Source of the DNA: CAYOYH01 sp964408165
Lineage (GTDB): Bacteria > Patescibacteriota > Saccharimonadia > Saccharimonadales > CAYOYH01
Assembly (NCBI GenBank): GCA_964408165.1
Contig: CAYOYH010000023.1
Location: 1 to 11,330 of the forward strand
Direction: 5' to 3'
DNA: 11,330 nt
Shown here: one piece after another, positions 4,603 to 11,254 of the stretch
How the letters are laid out: each line of letters opens with the position of its first letter
How positions within the stretch are numbered: position 1 is the first letter of the stretch
Program-made: the position numbers and the translations under genes
The notes under the pieces: generated by a model
Databases searched by the model: none
What the model was told of the DNA's origin: nothing
The model's input: only the letters and a program-made list of their open reading frames with translations

Positions 4603-6603
4603 TTAGTCGTCGATAAGTTTCAAGAAATCTTCTTCCCTTAGTAGTTTAGTGCCGTGTTTTTGAGCCTTGACTCGCTTGGAGGCGCCGATTTTGGCGCCAT
4701 GAACCAGGTAAGTCGTTCCCTGCCCGACACTGCTTTGGAAAGTACCGCCAAGAGTGCGAATTTTATCGGCTGCTTCGTCTCGGCTCATATTTTCTAGTGA
4801 ACCGGTGATGACAAAGCTTTTGCCACTCAAGGAGCCTTCAACTTTCTGAGTTTCCTCTGGCCAAACGTCCAAGAGTTTAAATTTCTCCAGCAACTCGGTG
4901 TTGGCTTCGTCAACGAACCATTCACCAATGGAGTGAGCCACAACCTCGCCAACGCCGTCTACACCAGCCAGATTGCCATATGAAGCTTGGGCGATGCGCT
5001 CCAAACTATGAAATTCCTGCGCCAAATCGATGGCTGTCTGCGCACCAACATGGCGAATACCAAGACCGACCAAAAACCGCGACAAAGACGGTTTAGTCTT
5101 CTTAGCGATAGTGCCGAGTAGCTTGTCGGCCGAAACTTCTGCAAAACGCTCTAGCTCAAGCAAGTCTAACTTTTTCAGAGTGTAGATATCGGCTAAGTCT
5201 TTGATCAGCCCCTGTTCCACCAGTAAAACCACATTTTTCTCACCTAAGCCTTCAATATCAAGCGACACTTTAGAGGCATAGTGTTGCACAGCGCGCTTGA
5301 GAACCTCTGGGTTGTGGCGATTTATTGCCCGCCAGACCACTTCGCCTTTTGAGCGCCTGAAATCTAGCGGGTGCTTTTTTAGCTCCGCTTCCATGTCGTA
5401 GGCCTTTTCGGAGCCGTCTCGAAGCTCGGTGAGTACCCGAAGCACCTGTGGAATGATGTCGCCAGCTTTATGAATAATAACCGTATCGCCAATCCGAATG
5501 TCTTTTCTAGCAATCTCATCGGCGTTATGCAAGCTGGCATTTTGAACTGTTGTGCCAGCAACATTCACCGGCTCTAAAGCGGCGATGGGCGTGGCGGCAC
5601 CAGTCCGCCCAATGGAAATAACAATATCCTTGACCTTGGTGGTAGCCTGCTGGGCTGGGTATTTGAAAGCTACTGCTCCGCGCGGTGCCTTGCCGACTAC
5701 TCCAAGCTCGCCGAACACACTGCGGTCATTCACTTTAATGACCATGCCGTCGGTCATAAACTCTAGTTCGCTTCGTCTAGTTTCCCAGTTTCCAACGTTT
5801 TTCATTACCGTTGAAACATTCTTCTGCAACGAGGCTTCACTGTTTACTTTGAAGCCATATTCTTTCAAGTTCGCATAAACACCAGAATTGGTTTTGGGCT
5901 CGCTACTTTTCTGCGTCAGCAAGTCATAGGCGTGGAAATTAAGCGCTCGGCGCGCTACTAGTTTGGCATCCAGCTGTCGAATAGTGCCAGCAGCTAGATT
6001 GCGCGGGTTTTTATATTCCGGCTCACCAGCGCTGCGCTGTTTGGTGTTGAGCTTTTCGAAATCTTTTTTGTACATAACAATCTCGCCACGTACTTCTAGG
6101 CTGGCAGAGTGGTCTCCGTGCAATTTCAACGGAATCGATTCAATGGTGCGAATATTCCGAGTTACATCCTCCCCGACAAAACTATCTCCCCTGGTAACTC
6201 CCCGGACGAGCGTGCCATTTTCATAGATTAACGAACAAGCCAAGCCGTCCATTTTAATGTCGCACCAAAAACCTAGTCTGTCGGCTTCTGAATTAATCTT
6301 TTTTATTCTAATCAGCCAATTTTCTACATCTTCCCTGCTGAAGACATCACTCAAACTTAACATCCGCTGGCTATGTTTGACGCTCTCGAACTGCGGCAGT
6401 GGTTCGCCGGCAATTCGCTGTGAAGGTGAATCTGGAGTGATAAGATCGGGGAATTGATTTTCTAATTTGGCTAGTTCATGTTTTAGGCCGTCGGCCGCCG
6501 CTTCGCTCATGATTGATTTGTTGTTTACATGGTATTGATAGCGGTATTCGTCGATTAGCTTTTTTAGCTTGCCCAGCCTAAGCTTCGCCTGTTCCTGGTT
6601 CAT
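4603..6603 (-). CDS. ligA: NAD-dependent DNA ligase LigA lacking zinc-finger cysteines
   Basis: A 666-residue enzyme that seals 3'-OH/5'-phosphate nicks during replication and repair using NAD+. Seen: the Ia domain (YRYQYH near 21), the nucleotidyltransferase core with the catalytic lysine in KMDG (Lys117), TRGD (137-140), EVRGE (170-174), NPRNLAAGTIRQLD (199-212) and DGMVIKVN (285-292). The OB fold follows (ASLHNADEI about 356-364, GDIIPQV 381-387), then helix-hairpin-helix repeats (about 446-580) and a C-terminal BRCT domain (about 587-666). Length matches the family. The unusual point is the zinc-finger segment (about 405-440): all four metal-binding cysteines are absent, and the protein has only two cysteines (114 and 123). 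The start overlaps the preceding stop (ATGA at 6600-6603), so it is last in a coupled operon. Confidence 0.95.
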   Translation of the reverse strand: MNQEQAKLRLGKLKKLIDEYRYQYHVNNKSIMSEAAADGLKHELAKLENQFPDLITPDSPSQRIAGEPLPQFESVKHSQRMLSLSDVFSREDVENWLIRIKKINSEADRLGFWCDIKMDGLACSLIYENGTLVRGVTRGDSFVGEDVTRNIRTIESIPLKLHGDHSASLEVRGEIVMYKKDFEKLNTKQRSAGEPEYKNPRNLAAGTIRQLDAKLVARRALNFHAYDLLTQKSSEPKTNSGVYANLKEYGFKVNSEASLQKNVSTVMKNVGNWETRRSELEFMTDGMVIKVNDRSVFGELGVVGKAPRGAVAFKYPAQQATTKVKDIVISIGRTGAATPIAALEPVNVAGTTVQNASLHNADEIARKDIRIGDTVIIHKAGDIIPQVLRVLTELRDGSEKAYDMEAELKKHPLDFRRSKGEVVWRAINRHNPEVLKRAVQHYASKVSLDIEGLGEKNVVLLVEQGLIKDLADIYTLKKLDLLELERFAEVSADKLLGTIAKKTKPSLSRFLVGLGIRHVGAQTAIDLAQEFHSLERIAQASYGNLAGVDGVGEVVAHSIGEWFVDEANTELLEKFKLLDVWPEETQKVEGSLSGKSFVITGSLENMSRDEAADKIRTLGGTFQSSVGQGTTYLVHGAKIGASKRVKAQKHGTKLLREEDFLKLIDD

Positions 6604-7511
6604 ATGAGCGATTTGTAGAGTTTAAACAGGTAGATGTGTCCAAATAATAATGCTAGCACCAATAGAGCATCATAAACATACACCGCAGCTACCGGCACAG
6701 CCATGATTGTCAAAAGCAGCACTAGGCTGGAGGCGATGGTTAGGAAAATAGCCAGCACCAATACCTTGGCCAAAATCGCCCAGCGACGGCCTTTTACTAT
6801 TTGTTTAGTGGAGCGCAGAGCTTGAAGCGGATAAATATTTGGCAGGGTCACTGCGTAGATTCCCATTAGCGAATTCACTATCCAGTACGCCGAAAGTAGA
6901 CCTAGAGCCATCCAGGCAAACACAAGCACCACTCTCTCTAGCAGTAAATTGATCAGTCCGTTGACCTCGGCCGTCACATACAAGAAGCTGCCAACGACAA
7001 ATGGAAGCATCTGTAGAGATATCAAAAAGACCACTAAAACGAACGGTACCAGCGGGTACATACCTCTGTAATATGCGTCCCTGATTTTGAAACTACTACC
7101 CGCTGCTAAATGACGAATAGTCCAAATAAACGCCAAGCTACCTAAGATGATTAAGGAAAACGAGCTCAGGTTGCCGACACCAGGCTCTGAGCCACCGCCA
7201 GAAGTCAAAAGAACTCCAGTGAGTACGATTTTATTAACCAGCTCATTAGTGCCAAGCTCGTTGCTAATTAGCTGATTTGCGGACTCTACATCAAAAACTG
7301 AACCGGATCTAATCACCACCAGATAGAGCACCAAGAAAACCGCCGCCACTCCAAGTAGTTGCCTCCTGTGTTGATAGAAAAATCTGAAAGAGTAGACCAA
7401 TAGGGAGAAGGACGACGGAACTAACCTATGTTTAGTGATTCTCTTTTTCTTTGGCTTCGACGCGGGTTTGCTTTTGTTCTTAGCTGGCTTCGCCTTAGCT
7501 GTTTTGGCCAT
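6600..7511 (-). CDS. Multi-pass membrane protein of unknown function
   Basis: A 303-residue protein with a strongly basic N-terminus (about 15 Lys/Arg in the first 30 residues) and about six membrane helices, roughly at 52-67, 113-131, 153-178, 191-216, 244-272 and 273-296. The Lys-rich head should lie in the cytoplasm and may contact nucleic acid or acidic lipid. No catalytic motif is recognised. The last half, with TKQIVKGRRW before a long hydrophobic pair, resembles the general layout of polytopic membrane proteins that are annotated only by topology. It is coupled on both sides: its ATG overlaps the htpX stop (TAATG at 7509-7513), and its TGA overlaps the ligA start (ATGA). A membrane role with HtpX and LemA is suggested by position only. 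Confidence 0.85.
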   Translation of the reverse strand: MAKTAKAKPAKNKSKPASKPKKKRITKHRLVPSSFSLLVYSFRFFYQHRRQLLGVAAVFLVLYLVVIRSGSVFDVESANQLISNELGTNELVNKIVLTGVLLTSGGGSEPGVGNLSSFSLIILGSLAFIWTIRHLAAGSSFKIRDAYYRGMYPLVPFVLVVFLISLQMLPFVVGSFLYVTAEVNGLINLLLERVVLVFAWMALGLLSAYWIVNSLMGIYAVTLPNIYPLQALRSTKQIVKGRRWAILAKVLVLAIFLTIASSLVLLLTIMAVPVAAVYVYDALLVLALLFGHIYLFKLYKSLI

Positions 7512-8389
7512 TACACTTTCGTTTCCATTTCACGAAGTTTGGCTATACGGTCGTCTATCGGTGGGTGGGTGCTGAAGTATTTAGATAGTTTGCTTTTTTT
7601 CAAAGGGTTGGCAAAATACAGATGCGCCATAGCGCTGTTTTGGCTTTTAGTAGTGGAGCCGCCAGCTTTTAATTTCTCCAGCGCGCTAGCTAACCCCTCT
7701 GGATACCTGGTGGTTAGCGCTCCGGTGGCATCGGCTAGGTATTCTCGGTTTCGAGAAATTGCCGATTGCACTAACTTGGCGACTATCGGTGCCAAGATTA
7801 GGCCGATGAGTCCTATTATCAAAATGGCGGGGTGAGTTGCAGAACGATTTGAGCCTGAAAACCACGCCACCCTTATGGCGATGTCAGCAATCAACGAAAT
7901 CACCAGCACCAGCGCCATAACTATCATGGCGACTCGAATATCGTAGTTTTTAATATGCCCCATTTCGTGAGCCATGACACCTTGAAGTTCGTTGTCGTCT
8001 AGGGCGTCTAGCAAGCCACGAGTGGCAGCCACTATCGCATGATCTGGGTCTCTGCCAGAAGCAAAAGCATTAAGCCCTGGGTCTTCGATTACATAAACTT
8101 TAGGCGTAGGCAGGCCTTCGGTTATGGCTAGATTCTCGACGATTCGGTATAGGCGCTGTTCGCTTTGTCCATCTACTTCACGCGCCTTAGTCAAAACCAC
8201 TGCCATTTTGCCAGCATTGTAGTAGGAATAGGCGGCGTAGGCCACAGCGCCAAATAAAATTGCGATTGTGAAAAACGGACTGCCTAGGAAATAAAAGCTG
8301 ACAAACCAGCCCATAATGCTTACCAAAATCACGAAAAACACCATAAAAATCCAGGTTTTGCGCTTGTTTGCTTCGATTTCGGAATACAT
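7511..8389 (-). CDS. htpX: HtpX, M48 family membrane zinc metalloprotease
   Basis: A 292-residue protease that degrades misfolded membrane proteins in the heat-shock and envelope-stress response of well-studied bacteria. Two membrane helices at the N-terminus (about 13-35 and 38-56) precede the catalytic domain. The motif HEMGH is at 141-145 (ligands His141 and His145, catalytic Glu142), and Glu216 in SRNREYLADATGA is the third zinc ligand. Further helices are at about 153-176 and 187-207. The C-terminal STHPPIDDRIAKL (273-285) is the family's conserved end. Length matches HtpX. GGAGGT (8395-8400) lies 5 nt before ATG 8389. A heptad repeat separates it from lemA, with which it is commonly paired in bacteria, and its stop overlaps the next start. 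Confidence 0.93.
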   Translation of the reverse strand: MYSEIEANKRKTWIFMVFFVILVSIMGWFVSFYFLGSPFFTIAILFGAVAYAAYSYYNAGKMAVVLTKAREVDGQSEQRLYRIVENLAITEGLPTPKVYVIEDPGLNAFASGRDPDHAIVAATRGLLDALDDNELQGVMAHEMGHIKNYDIRVAMIVMALVLVISLIADIAIRVAWFSGSNRSATHPAILIIGLIGLILAPIVAKLVQSAISRNREYLADATGALTTRYPEGLASALEKLKAGGSTTKSQNSAMAHLYFANPLKKSKLSKYFSTHPPIDDRIAKLREMETKV

Positions 8390-8400
8390 CAGCGACCTCC

Positions 8401-8487
8401 GGTCGCGGTAGATGGTAGATAGTAGATGGTAGATGGTAGTTCGAAAATCGCCATTCTAGATTCTAGATTCTAGATTCTAACTTCTAA
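8401..8487. repeat. Second 7-bp-period tandem repeat, between lemA and htpX
   Basis: From 8407 the unit GGTAGAT recurs (GGTAGAT, GGTAGAT, AGTAGAT, GGTAGAT, GGTAG). From 8453 the unit ATTCTAG recurs three times, then ATTCTAA and CTTCTAA. The last unit runs into the lemA stop codon (8484-8486). The array begins directly upstream of the htpX ribosome binding site. The drifting heptamer form matches the tract at 3624-3728, though the unit sequences differ. Confidence 0.8.
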
Positions 8488-9041
8488 ATCTTAACTTCTG
8501 GCACTTCTTCTACTTGCGCTTGGTTGTCGACTTCGAAAAAGTCCCTGCTCTTAAATCCAAGTAGGCCAGCAAAGAGATTAGTTGGGAAAACCTGAACCTT
8601 TATATTTAAAGCTCGAACGGCGCTATTGTAAAAACGCCTAGAGGCTTGGATTTTGTTTTCGGTGTCTGTAAGGTCAGCCTGAAGCTGTAAGAAGTTTTTG
8701 TCGGCTTTGAGGTCTGGGTAGGCTTCGGCAACGGCGAAAAGACTTTTTAGCGTCTCGCTAAACATGTTGTCGTTCTCGGCGGTTTTCTTAACGTCACCTG
8801 ATTCGCTGGACTGCATGACTGCCGAACGAGCCCTGGTCACTTCCTCGAAAACACTTTTTTCGTGCTTAGCGTAACCCTTGACGGTGTCTACTAAATTCGG
8901 TATTAAATCGAAGCGCCTTTTGAGCTGGACGGTGATATCACTCCACGCCTCATTAACCCTGACTCTAGCCTTGACTAATCCGTTGTAGATAGCGATCAAG
9001 ATTACCGCTAGAACAACTACAACTACTACTGCAATCCACAT
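8484..9041 (-). CDS. lemA: LemA family membrane protein
   Basis: A 185-residue protein with one N-terminal membrane helix (residues 2-19, mostly Val, Ile and Ala) followed by a long helical domain. The signature NEAWSDITVQLKRRFDLIPN (30-49) and VKGYAKHEKSVFEEVTRAR (54-72), then RRFYNSAVRALN near 140-151, are typical of LemA. The molecular role of the family is not settled. It is often encoded next to membrane metalloproteases, as here with HtpX. GGAGGG (9050-9055) lies 8 nt before ATG 9041. An extended -10-like TGATAAAAT lies at 9073-9081, with no good -35. It is first in the operon lemA-htpX-membrane protein-ligA. The tRNA terminator upstream isolates it from the tRNA genes. Confidence 0.92.
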   Translation of the reverse strand: MWIAVVVVVVLAVILIAIYNGLVKARVRVNEAWSDITVQLKRRFDLIPNLVDTVKGYAKHEKSVFEEVTRARSAVMQSSESGDVKKTAENDNMFSETLKSLFAVAEAYPDLKADKNFLQLQADLTDTENKIQASRRFYNSAVRALNIKVQVFPTNLFAGLLGFKSRDFFEVDNQAQVEEVPEVKI

Positions 9042-9072
9042 AATTATTACCCTCCGTTGTTTTACTGCATTG

Positions 9073-9081
9073 ATTTTATCA
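9073..9081 (-). promoter_or_regulatory. Candidate extended -10 element for the lemA operon
   Basis: The minus strand reads TGA TAAAAT, 32 nt upstream of the lemA start. It is an extended -10 pattern with one mismatch to TATAAT. No convincing -35 is seen at the usual distance. Placed between the tRNA terminator and lemA, it is the only good candidate for starting the four-gene operon. Confidence 0.35.
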
Positions 9082-9112
9082 TGAATTCACTCCCTCTGTA
9101 GTGTGAATAATG

Positions 9113-9136
9113 AAAAACCAGTCGAATTACGACTGG
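9113..9136 (-). terminator. Intrinsic terminator downstream of tRNA-Leu
   Basis: On the minus strand CCAGTCG and CGACTGG pair (7 bp, loop TAATT) and are followed by TTTTT. It lies about 10 nt after the encoded CCA of tRNA-Leu and ends the tRNA transcript before the lemA promoter region. Confidence 0.8.
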
Positions 9137-9145
9137 CTTATTTCA

Positions 9146-9229
9146 TGGTGGGCGAGGCGGGGGTCGAACCCGCATGCCTTTCGGCACAGATTTTAAGTCT
9201 GCTCTGTATACCAATTCCAGCACTCGCCC
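9146..9229 (-). tRNA. tRNA-Leu (anticodon UAA)
   Basis: 84 nt including an encoded CCA. Acceptor GGGCGAG pairs with CTCGCCC, with discriminator A. Anticodon stem GCAGA/TCTGT encloses CTTAAAA, giving TAA for UUA leucine codons. A long variable arm (GCCGAAAGGC) marks it as class II. T arm is GCGGG-TTCGACC-CCCGC. It is followed directly by a terminator and preceded by tRNA-Cys. Confidence 0.96.
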
Positions 9230-9264
9230 GCTGTTTTGTCAACTTTGTGGTATTCTATGTTTTT

Positions 9265-9339
9265 TGGAGGCGCCGACCGGATTTGAACCGGCAAAAAAAG
9301 GTTTTGCAGACCTTTGCGTTACCATTCCGCCACAGCGCC
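9265..9339 (-). tRNA. tRNA-Cys (anticodon GCA)
   Basis: 75 nt including an encoded CCA. Acceptor GGCGCTG pairs with CGGCGCC, with discriminator T (U73), which is the known identity base for cysteinyl-tRNA synthetase. Anticodon stem AAGGT/ACCTT encloses CTGCAAA (GCA). T arm is GCCGG-TTCAAAT-CCGGT. It is 35 nt upstream of tRNA-Leu and about 48 nt downstream of the preceding gene's stop, so it may be co-transcribed with it. Confidence 0.96.
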
Positions 9340-9387
9340 AAACTATGTGGAACACCAAGATATTATAAGCAAGATAGGTGTTTTAAG

Positions 9388-9873
9388 CTAACGGCGCTTA
9401 TTTACCCATTTTTTAATCATAATAGTGCCCACAACCACTCCTGCCCCAAGTACAGCTACGCCCCCTACTGCTGCCCCACCTATAATACTTCTTCTTTTGC
9501 AGATTTCAGCTTCGTTCTCTTTCCAAACTTCTGCAGTCAAGATGTTTTCTCGAGGCGGTATTGTGGCGCGCTTAAATATGCTTTTGCTAACAGTTATTTG
9601 ATCTTTTTCGTCGAACAACAGCACTCTCATTAGCTTCCTCTCTTCTTCGCCCTCTTCGTTCTGTGTCACCCGATACGCTGGGATGTAATAACAAACATCT
9701 TCGCCCATTGTAGTAGCTAATTTTTGACTTACATCTAGATCCCATATTTCGATTTTGCCTCCCCCTTCAGGCTGATACTCAAAACGGATGCGCTCGTGTG
9801 CGTCATCAACAATCCGCCTACCTTCTGTGGTAGCGATGATATCTGCTAGCTCCATGCCTTTGCGATCAAACAT
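9388..9873 (-). CDS. C-terminally membrane-anchored protein of unknown function
   Basis: A 161-residue protein counted from ATG 9873 (MFDRKGMELA). Residues 1-128 are soluble and charged, with strand-like parts (RIRFEYQPEGGGKIEIWDLD, then VCYYIPAYRVT and KLMRVLLF). Residues 129-153 form a Gly/Val/Ala-rich membrane helix with repeated small-residue spacing (SIIGGAAVGGVAVLGAGVVV), followed by a basic tail KKWVNKRR, as in tail-anchored proteins. No family is recognised. The frame stays open upstream to 10194, but that part is antisense to the coiled-coil gene starting at 9937 and is rejected. ATG 9879 is an alternative start two codons earlier. No Shine-Dalgarno is present. A TATAGT box (9880-9885) sits about 6 nt before ATG 9873, so a leaderless message is likely. 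tRNA-Cys and tRNA-Leu follow on the same strand. Confidence 0.7.
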   Translation of the reverse strand: MFDRKGMELADIIATTEGRRIVDDAHERIRFEYQPEGGGKIEIWDLDVSQKLATTMGEDVCYYIPAYRVTQNEEGEEERKLMRVLLFDEKDQITVSKSIFKRATIPPRENILTAEVWKENEAEICKRRSIIGGAAVGGVAVLGAGVVVGTIMIKKWVNKRR

Positions 9874-9879
9874 GCACAT

Positions 9880-9930
9880 ACTATACAATGATATTTGACG
9901 ATTTCCTAGCGTCAATAGACGTAGTAGAAT
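9880..9930. promoter_or_regulatory. Symmetric divergent promoter region
   Basis: TTGACG (9895-9900) and its complement CGTCAA (9910-9915) form an inverted repeat with 9 nt between. A -10-like TATAGT on the minus strand (9885-9880) and TAGAAT on the plus strand (9925-9930) each lie 24 nt from the outward-facing TTGACG. That is longer than the usual 17 nt, so the TTGACG pair may be a regulator-binding dyad rather than true -35 boxes. Each -10 lies only about 6 nt from a start codon, and neither gene has a Shine-Dalgarno. Confidence 0.4.
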
Positions 9931-9936
9931 TAGTTT

Positions 9937-10377
9937 ATGAAACATGAAGATAATAAACCAGTTACCAGAGCCTATTTGAAAGAAGTGCTCCAGCGTGTTA
10001 ACGAAAGCCTGCAGGAGTATTCTCGAGCTATAGCCAAACTCCAACAGCAGCCTCAAGGTCGAAACCAAAGCGGAGTAAACACCAGCCGGCTGGTAAAGGT
10101 CGAGGAACATATCGCCCAACTTCGGCAAGACATTCAATCCGCCACCCAGGAAGAACAAAGGGACGATGCTAACCAGAGTGTCTTTTTCCAGCAATTCAAA
10201 CAGTTAGAGGGCGAACTGAAACAGCTTGAAACCAAACTAGAGCAGCTAGAGCGTTTTGAAAAGAAAGAAGAGTATGACCAAAACACCCTGGAGCGAGTTT
10301 TCCGCCAGCATGAGCGTGAATTTGAAATAATGAAACAGCAAATTAAAGACACCGAATACAAGCTTGGGAGATTATGA
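9937..10377 (+). CDS. Coiled-coil protein of unknown function
   Basis: A 146-residue, very hydrophilic protein without membrane segments. From about residue 50 to the end it is rich in Gln, Glu, Lys and Leu with heptad spacing (for example QLEGELKQLETKLEQLERF near 88-106), indicating long coiled coils and probable oligomerisation. The first 40 residues hold a helix (TRAYLKEVLQRVNESLQEY) and then a Gln-rich linker. No family is recognised. No Shine-Dalgarno precedes ATG 9937; a -10-like TAGAAT ends 6 nt before it, suggesting leaderless initiation. Its stop overlaps the next start (ATGA at 10374-10377), so the two genes are translationally coupled and may act together. The opposite strand is also open here but has an unlikely composition. 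Confidence 0.75.
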   Translation: MKHEDNKPVTRAYLKEVLQRVNESLQEYSRAIAKLQQQPQGRNQSGVNTSRLVKVEEHIAQLRQDIQSATQEEQRDDANQSVFFQQFKQLEGELKQLETKLEQLERFEKKEEYDQNTLERVFRQHEREFEIMKQQIKDTEYKLGRL

Positions 10378-10784
10378 AAATCGCCCTGTGTTCTAGCACT
10401 AGTTTTTATGATCATCTGCACCAAGTGTCAAGCCGCCTAACAAAGGCTGGCTGGCAAGTTTTTGAACCAAAAACTTCCAGAAAAAATGCGACTTGGCTCA
10501 AAGATGACGGCTCCAAAAAATACCTGAAGTGGCGCAAAAATCTGATAGATACCCACTTCAGAGTCATTGAAAAAAGCGATGCAATCCTTGTCGTCAACGA
10601 TACAAAAAACGGCATTGATGGATATATTGGCGCCAACACGCTTATGGAAATGACTGTCGCCTACTACCTCGGGAAGAAAATCTTTATCTTTAACGATATC
10701 AGCTCCGAAAATTCTGTTTATGACGAGATTGTGGCTATGGGTGTAACTATGCTTGGTGGCGATATCAGCAAAATCTCTATGTGA
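10374..10784 (+). CDS. Nucleoside 2-deoxyribosyltransferase-like protein
   Basis: A 136-residue soluble protein with a Rossmann-like flavodoxin layout: first strand MKIALCSSTS, then WQVFEP (27-32), SDAILVVN (68-75), GYIGANTLMEMTVAYYLGK (83-101) and KIFIFND. The SDAILVVN strand followed by G-x-x-TLxEM-xxA matches the nucleoside 2-deoxyribosyltransferase family (PF05014), where the Glu in this segment (Glu92) is the nucleophile. Members exchange or hydrolyse bases of deoxyribonucleosides, and others only bind nucleotides. Substrate here is unknown. A glycosidase or DUF4406-like relative is an alternative. Its ATG lies inside the stop of the coiled-coil gene, so translation depends on re-initiation. 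No clear terminator follows. Confidence 0.75.
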   Translation: MKIALCSSTSFYDHLHQVSSRLTKAGWQVFEPKTSRKNATWLKDDGSKKYLKWRKNLIDTHFRVIEKSDAILVVNDTKNGIDGYIGANTLMEMTVAYYLGKKIFIFNDISSENSVYDEIVAMGVTMLGGDISKISM

Positions 10785-10857
10785 AACCGCTTAAAACGGT
10801 AGAAGACAACGAACTGGTCTGTTAAAATAGTTCTCGCACCTTTTGGCTTTCCTCTGG

Positions 10858-10893
10858 CAGTTTAAACCAAGCAACTTGTTGCTGTTTGAACTG
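10858..10893 (+). other. Stem-loop in the leader upstream of tRNA-Gly
   Basis: AGTTTAAAC and GTTTGAACT pair around an inner AGCAAC-TT-GTTGCT stem, with only a CA bulge on one side. AGGAGG follows at 10901-10906, 5 nt before a GTG that opens a six-codon frame (10912-10932). No longer gene exists in 10785-10969. It could be a leader-RNA structure or part of an unannotated small RNA. Function not known. Confidence 0.5.
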
Positions 10894-10926
10894 ACATGCA
10901 AGGAGGAAATAGTGTTAGGTCGAAGC

Positions 10927-10968
10927 TTTTGACGACAGTCAAAACGAGACAGACACGCAGTTTTGACG
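10927..10968 (+). repeat. TTTTGAC repeats before tRNA-Gly
   Basis: TTTTGAC (10927-10933), its complement GTCAAAA (10938-10944) and a second TTTTGACG (10961-10968, directly before the tRNA) make an 18-nt hairpin plus a third copy. TTGACG within these could serve as -35 boxes, but no good -10 is found before the tRNA. Confidence 0.4.
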
Positions 10969-10969
10969 C

Positions 10970-11045
10970 GCGGGTGTAGCTCAGTTGATAGAGCGCTTCG
11001 TTGCCAACGAAGAGGTCGAGAGTTTAAGTCTCTTCACCCGCACCA
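10970..11045 (+). tRNA. tRNA-Gly (anticodon GCC) with altered elbow pair
   Basis: 76 nt including an encoded CCA. Acceptor GCGGGTG pairs with CACCCGC, with discriminator A. Anticodon stem CTTCG/CGAAG encloses TTGCCAA (GCC). D loop is AGTTGATA, so position 19 is A, not G. T arm is GAGAG-TTTAAGT-CTCTT, so position 56 is T, not C. These two normally pair as G19-C56 in the tRNA elbow, and here both changed in a way that keeps pairing (A-U). All stems are intact. A terminator follows. Confidence 0.93.
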
Positions 11046-11052
11046 AATAACG

Positions 11053-11074
11053 AACAGGCTGCTGCCTGTTTTTT
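11053..11074 (+). terminator. Intrinsic terminator after tRNA-Gly
   Basis: AACAGGC (11053-11059), loop TGCT, GCCTGTT (11064-11070), then a T run. It starts 8 nt after the encoded CCA. Confidence 0.85.
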
Positions 11075-11109
11075 ATTTGATATGAGTTAAGACTTCAATT
11101 CTCGGCCTA

Positions 11110-11254
11110 AAGAGGTCGAGAGTGAGAAATGCCAGTGGCATTTCGCAAGGAAACCTTCACCTGCGAGCTACGCTTGCATGGCAGAAGTTTCGGGCCCGCG
11201 AAACGTGGGGAAGTCTCTTCTACGGCATGTCGCCATGGCATACACCCGCACCAA
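11110..11254 (+). pseudogene. Partial tRNA-Gly 3'-half copy split by two hairpin-rich insertions
   Basis: Three exact blocks of the upstream tRNA-Gly recur in order: AAGAGGTCGAGAGT (11110-11123, from 11010-11023), AAGTCTCTTC (11211-11220, from 11026-11035) and CACCCGCACCAA (11243-11254, from 11035-11046). An 87-nt insertion sits where the T loop was and contains hairpins 11126-11144 (8-bp stem GAAATGCC), 11163-11177 and 11187-11204 (6-bp stem GTTTCG). A 22-nt insertion separates the last two blocks and contains GGCAT twice. No 5' half of the tRNA is present. Upstream bases 11100-11109 also pair with the first block (CTCGGCCT/AGGTCGAG). A terminator follows at 11270, so the segment may be transcribed. 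Confidence 0.75.

Noticed and set aside
9874..10194. Upstream extension of the minus-strand membrane-anchored protein to a 268-aa frame
   Set aside because: It is antisense to the coiled-coil gene at 9937-10377, which has a natural composition and is coupled to the next gene. The extra residues look like a reverse-strand shadow.
10912..10932. Six-codon GTG reading frame after AGGAGG as a gene
   Set aside because: It is too short to judge as coding and its stop overlaps a repeated hairpin; kept only as a note in the leader.
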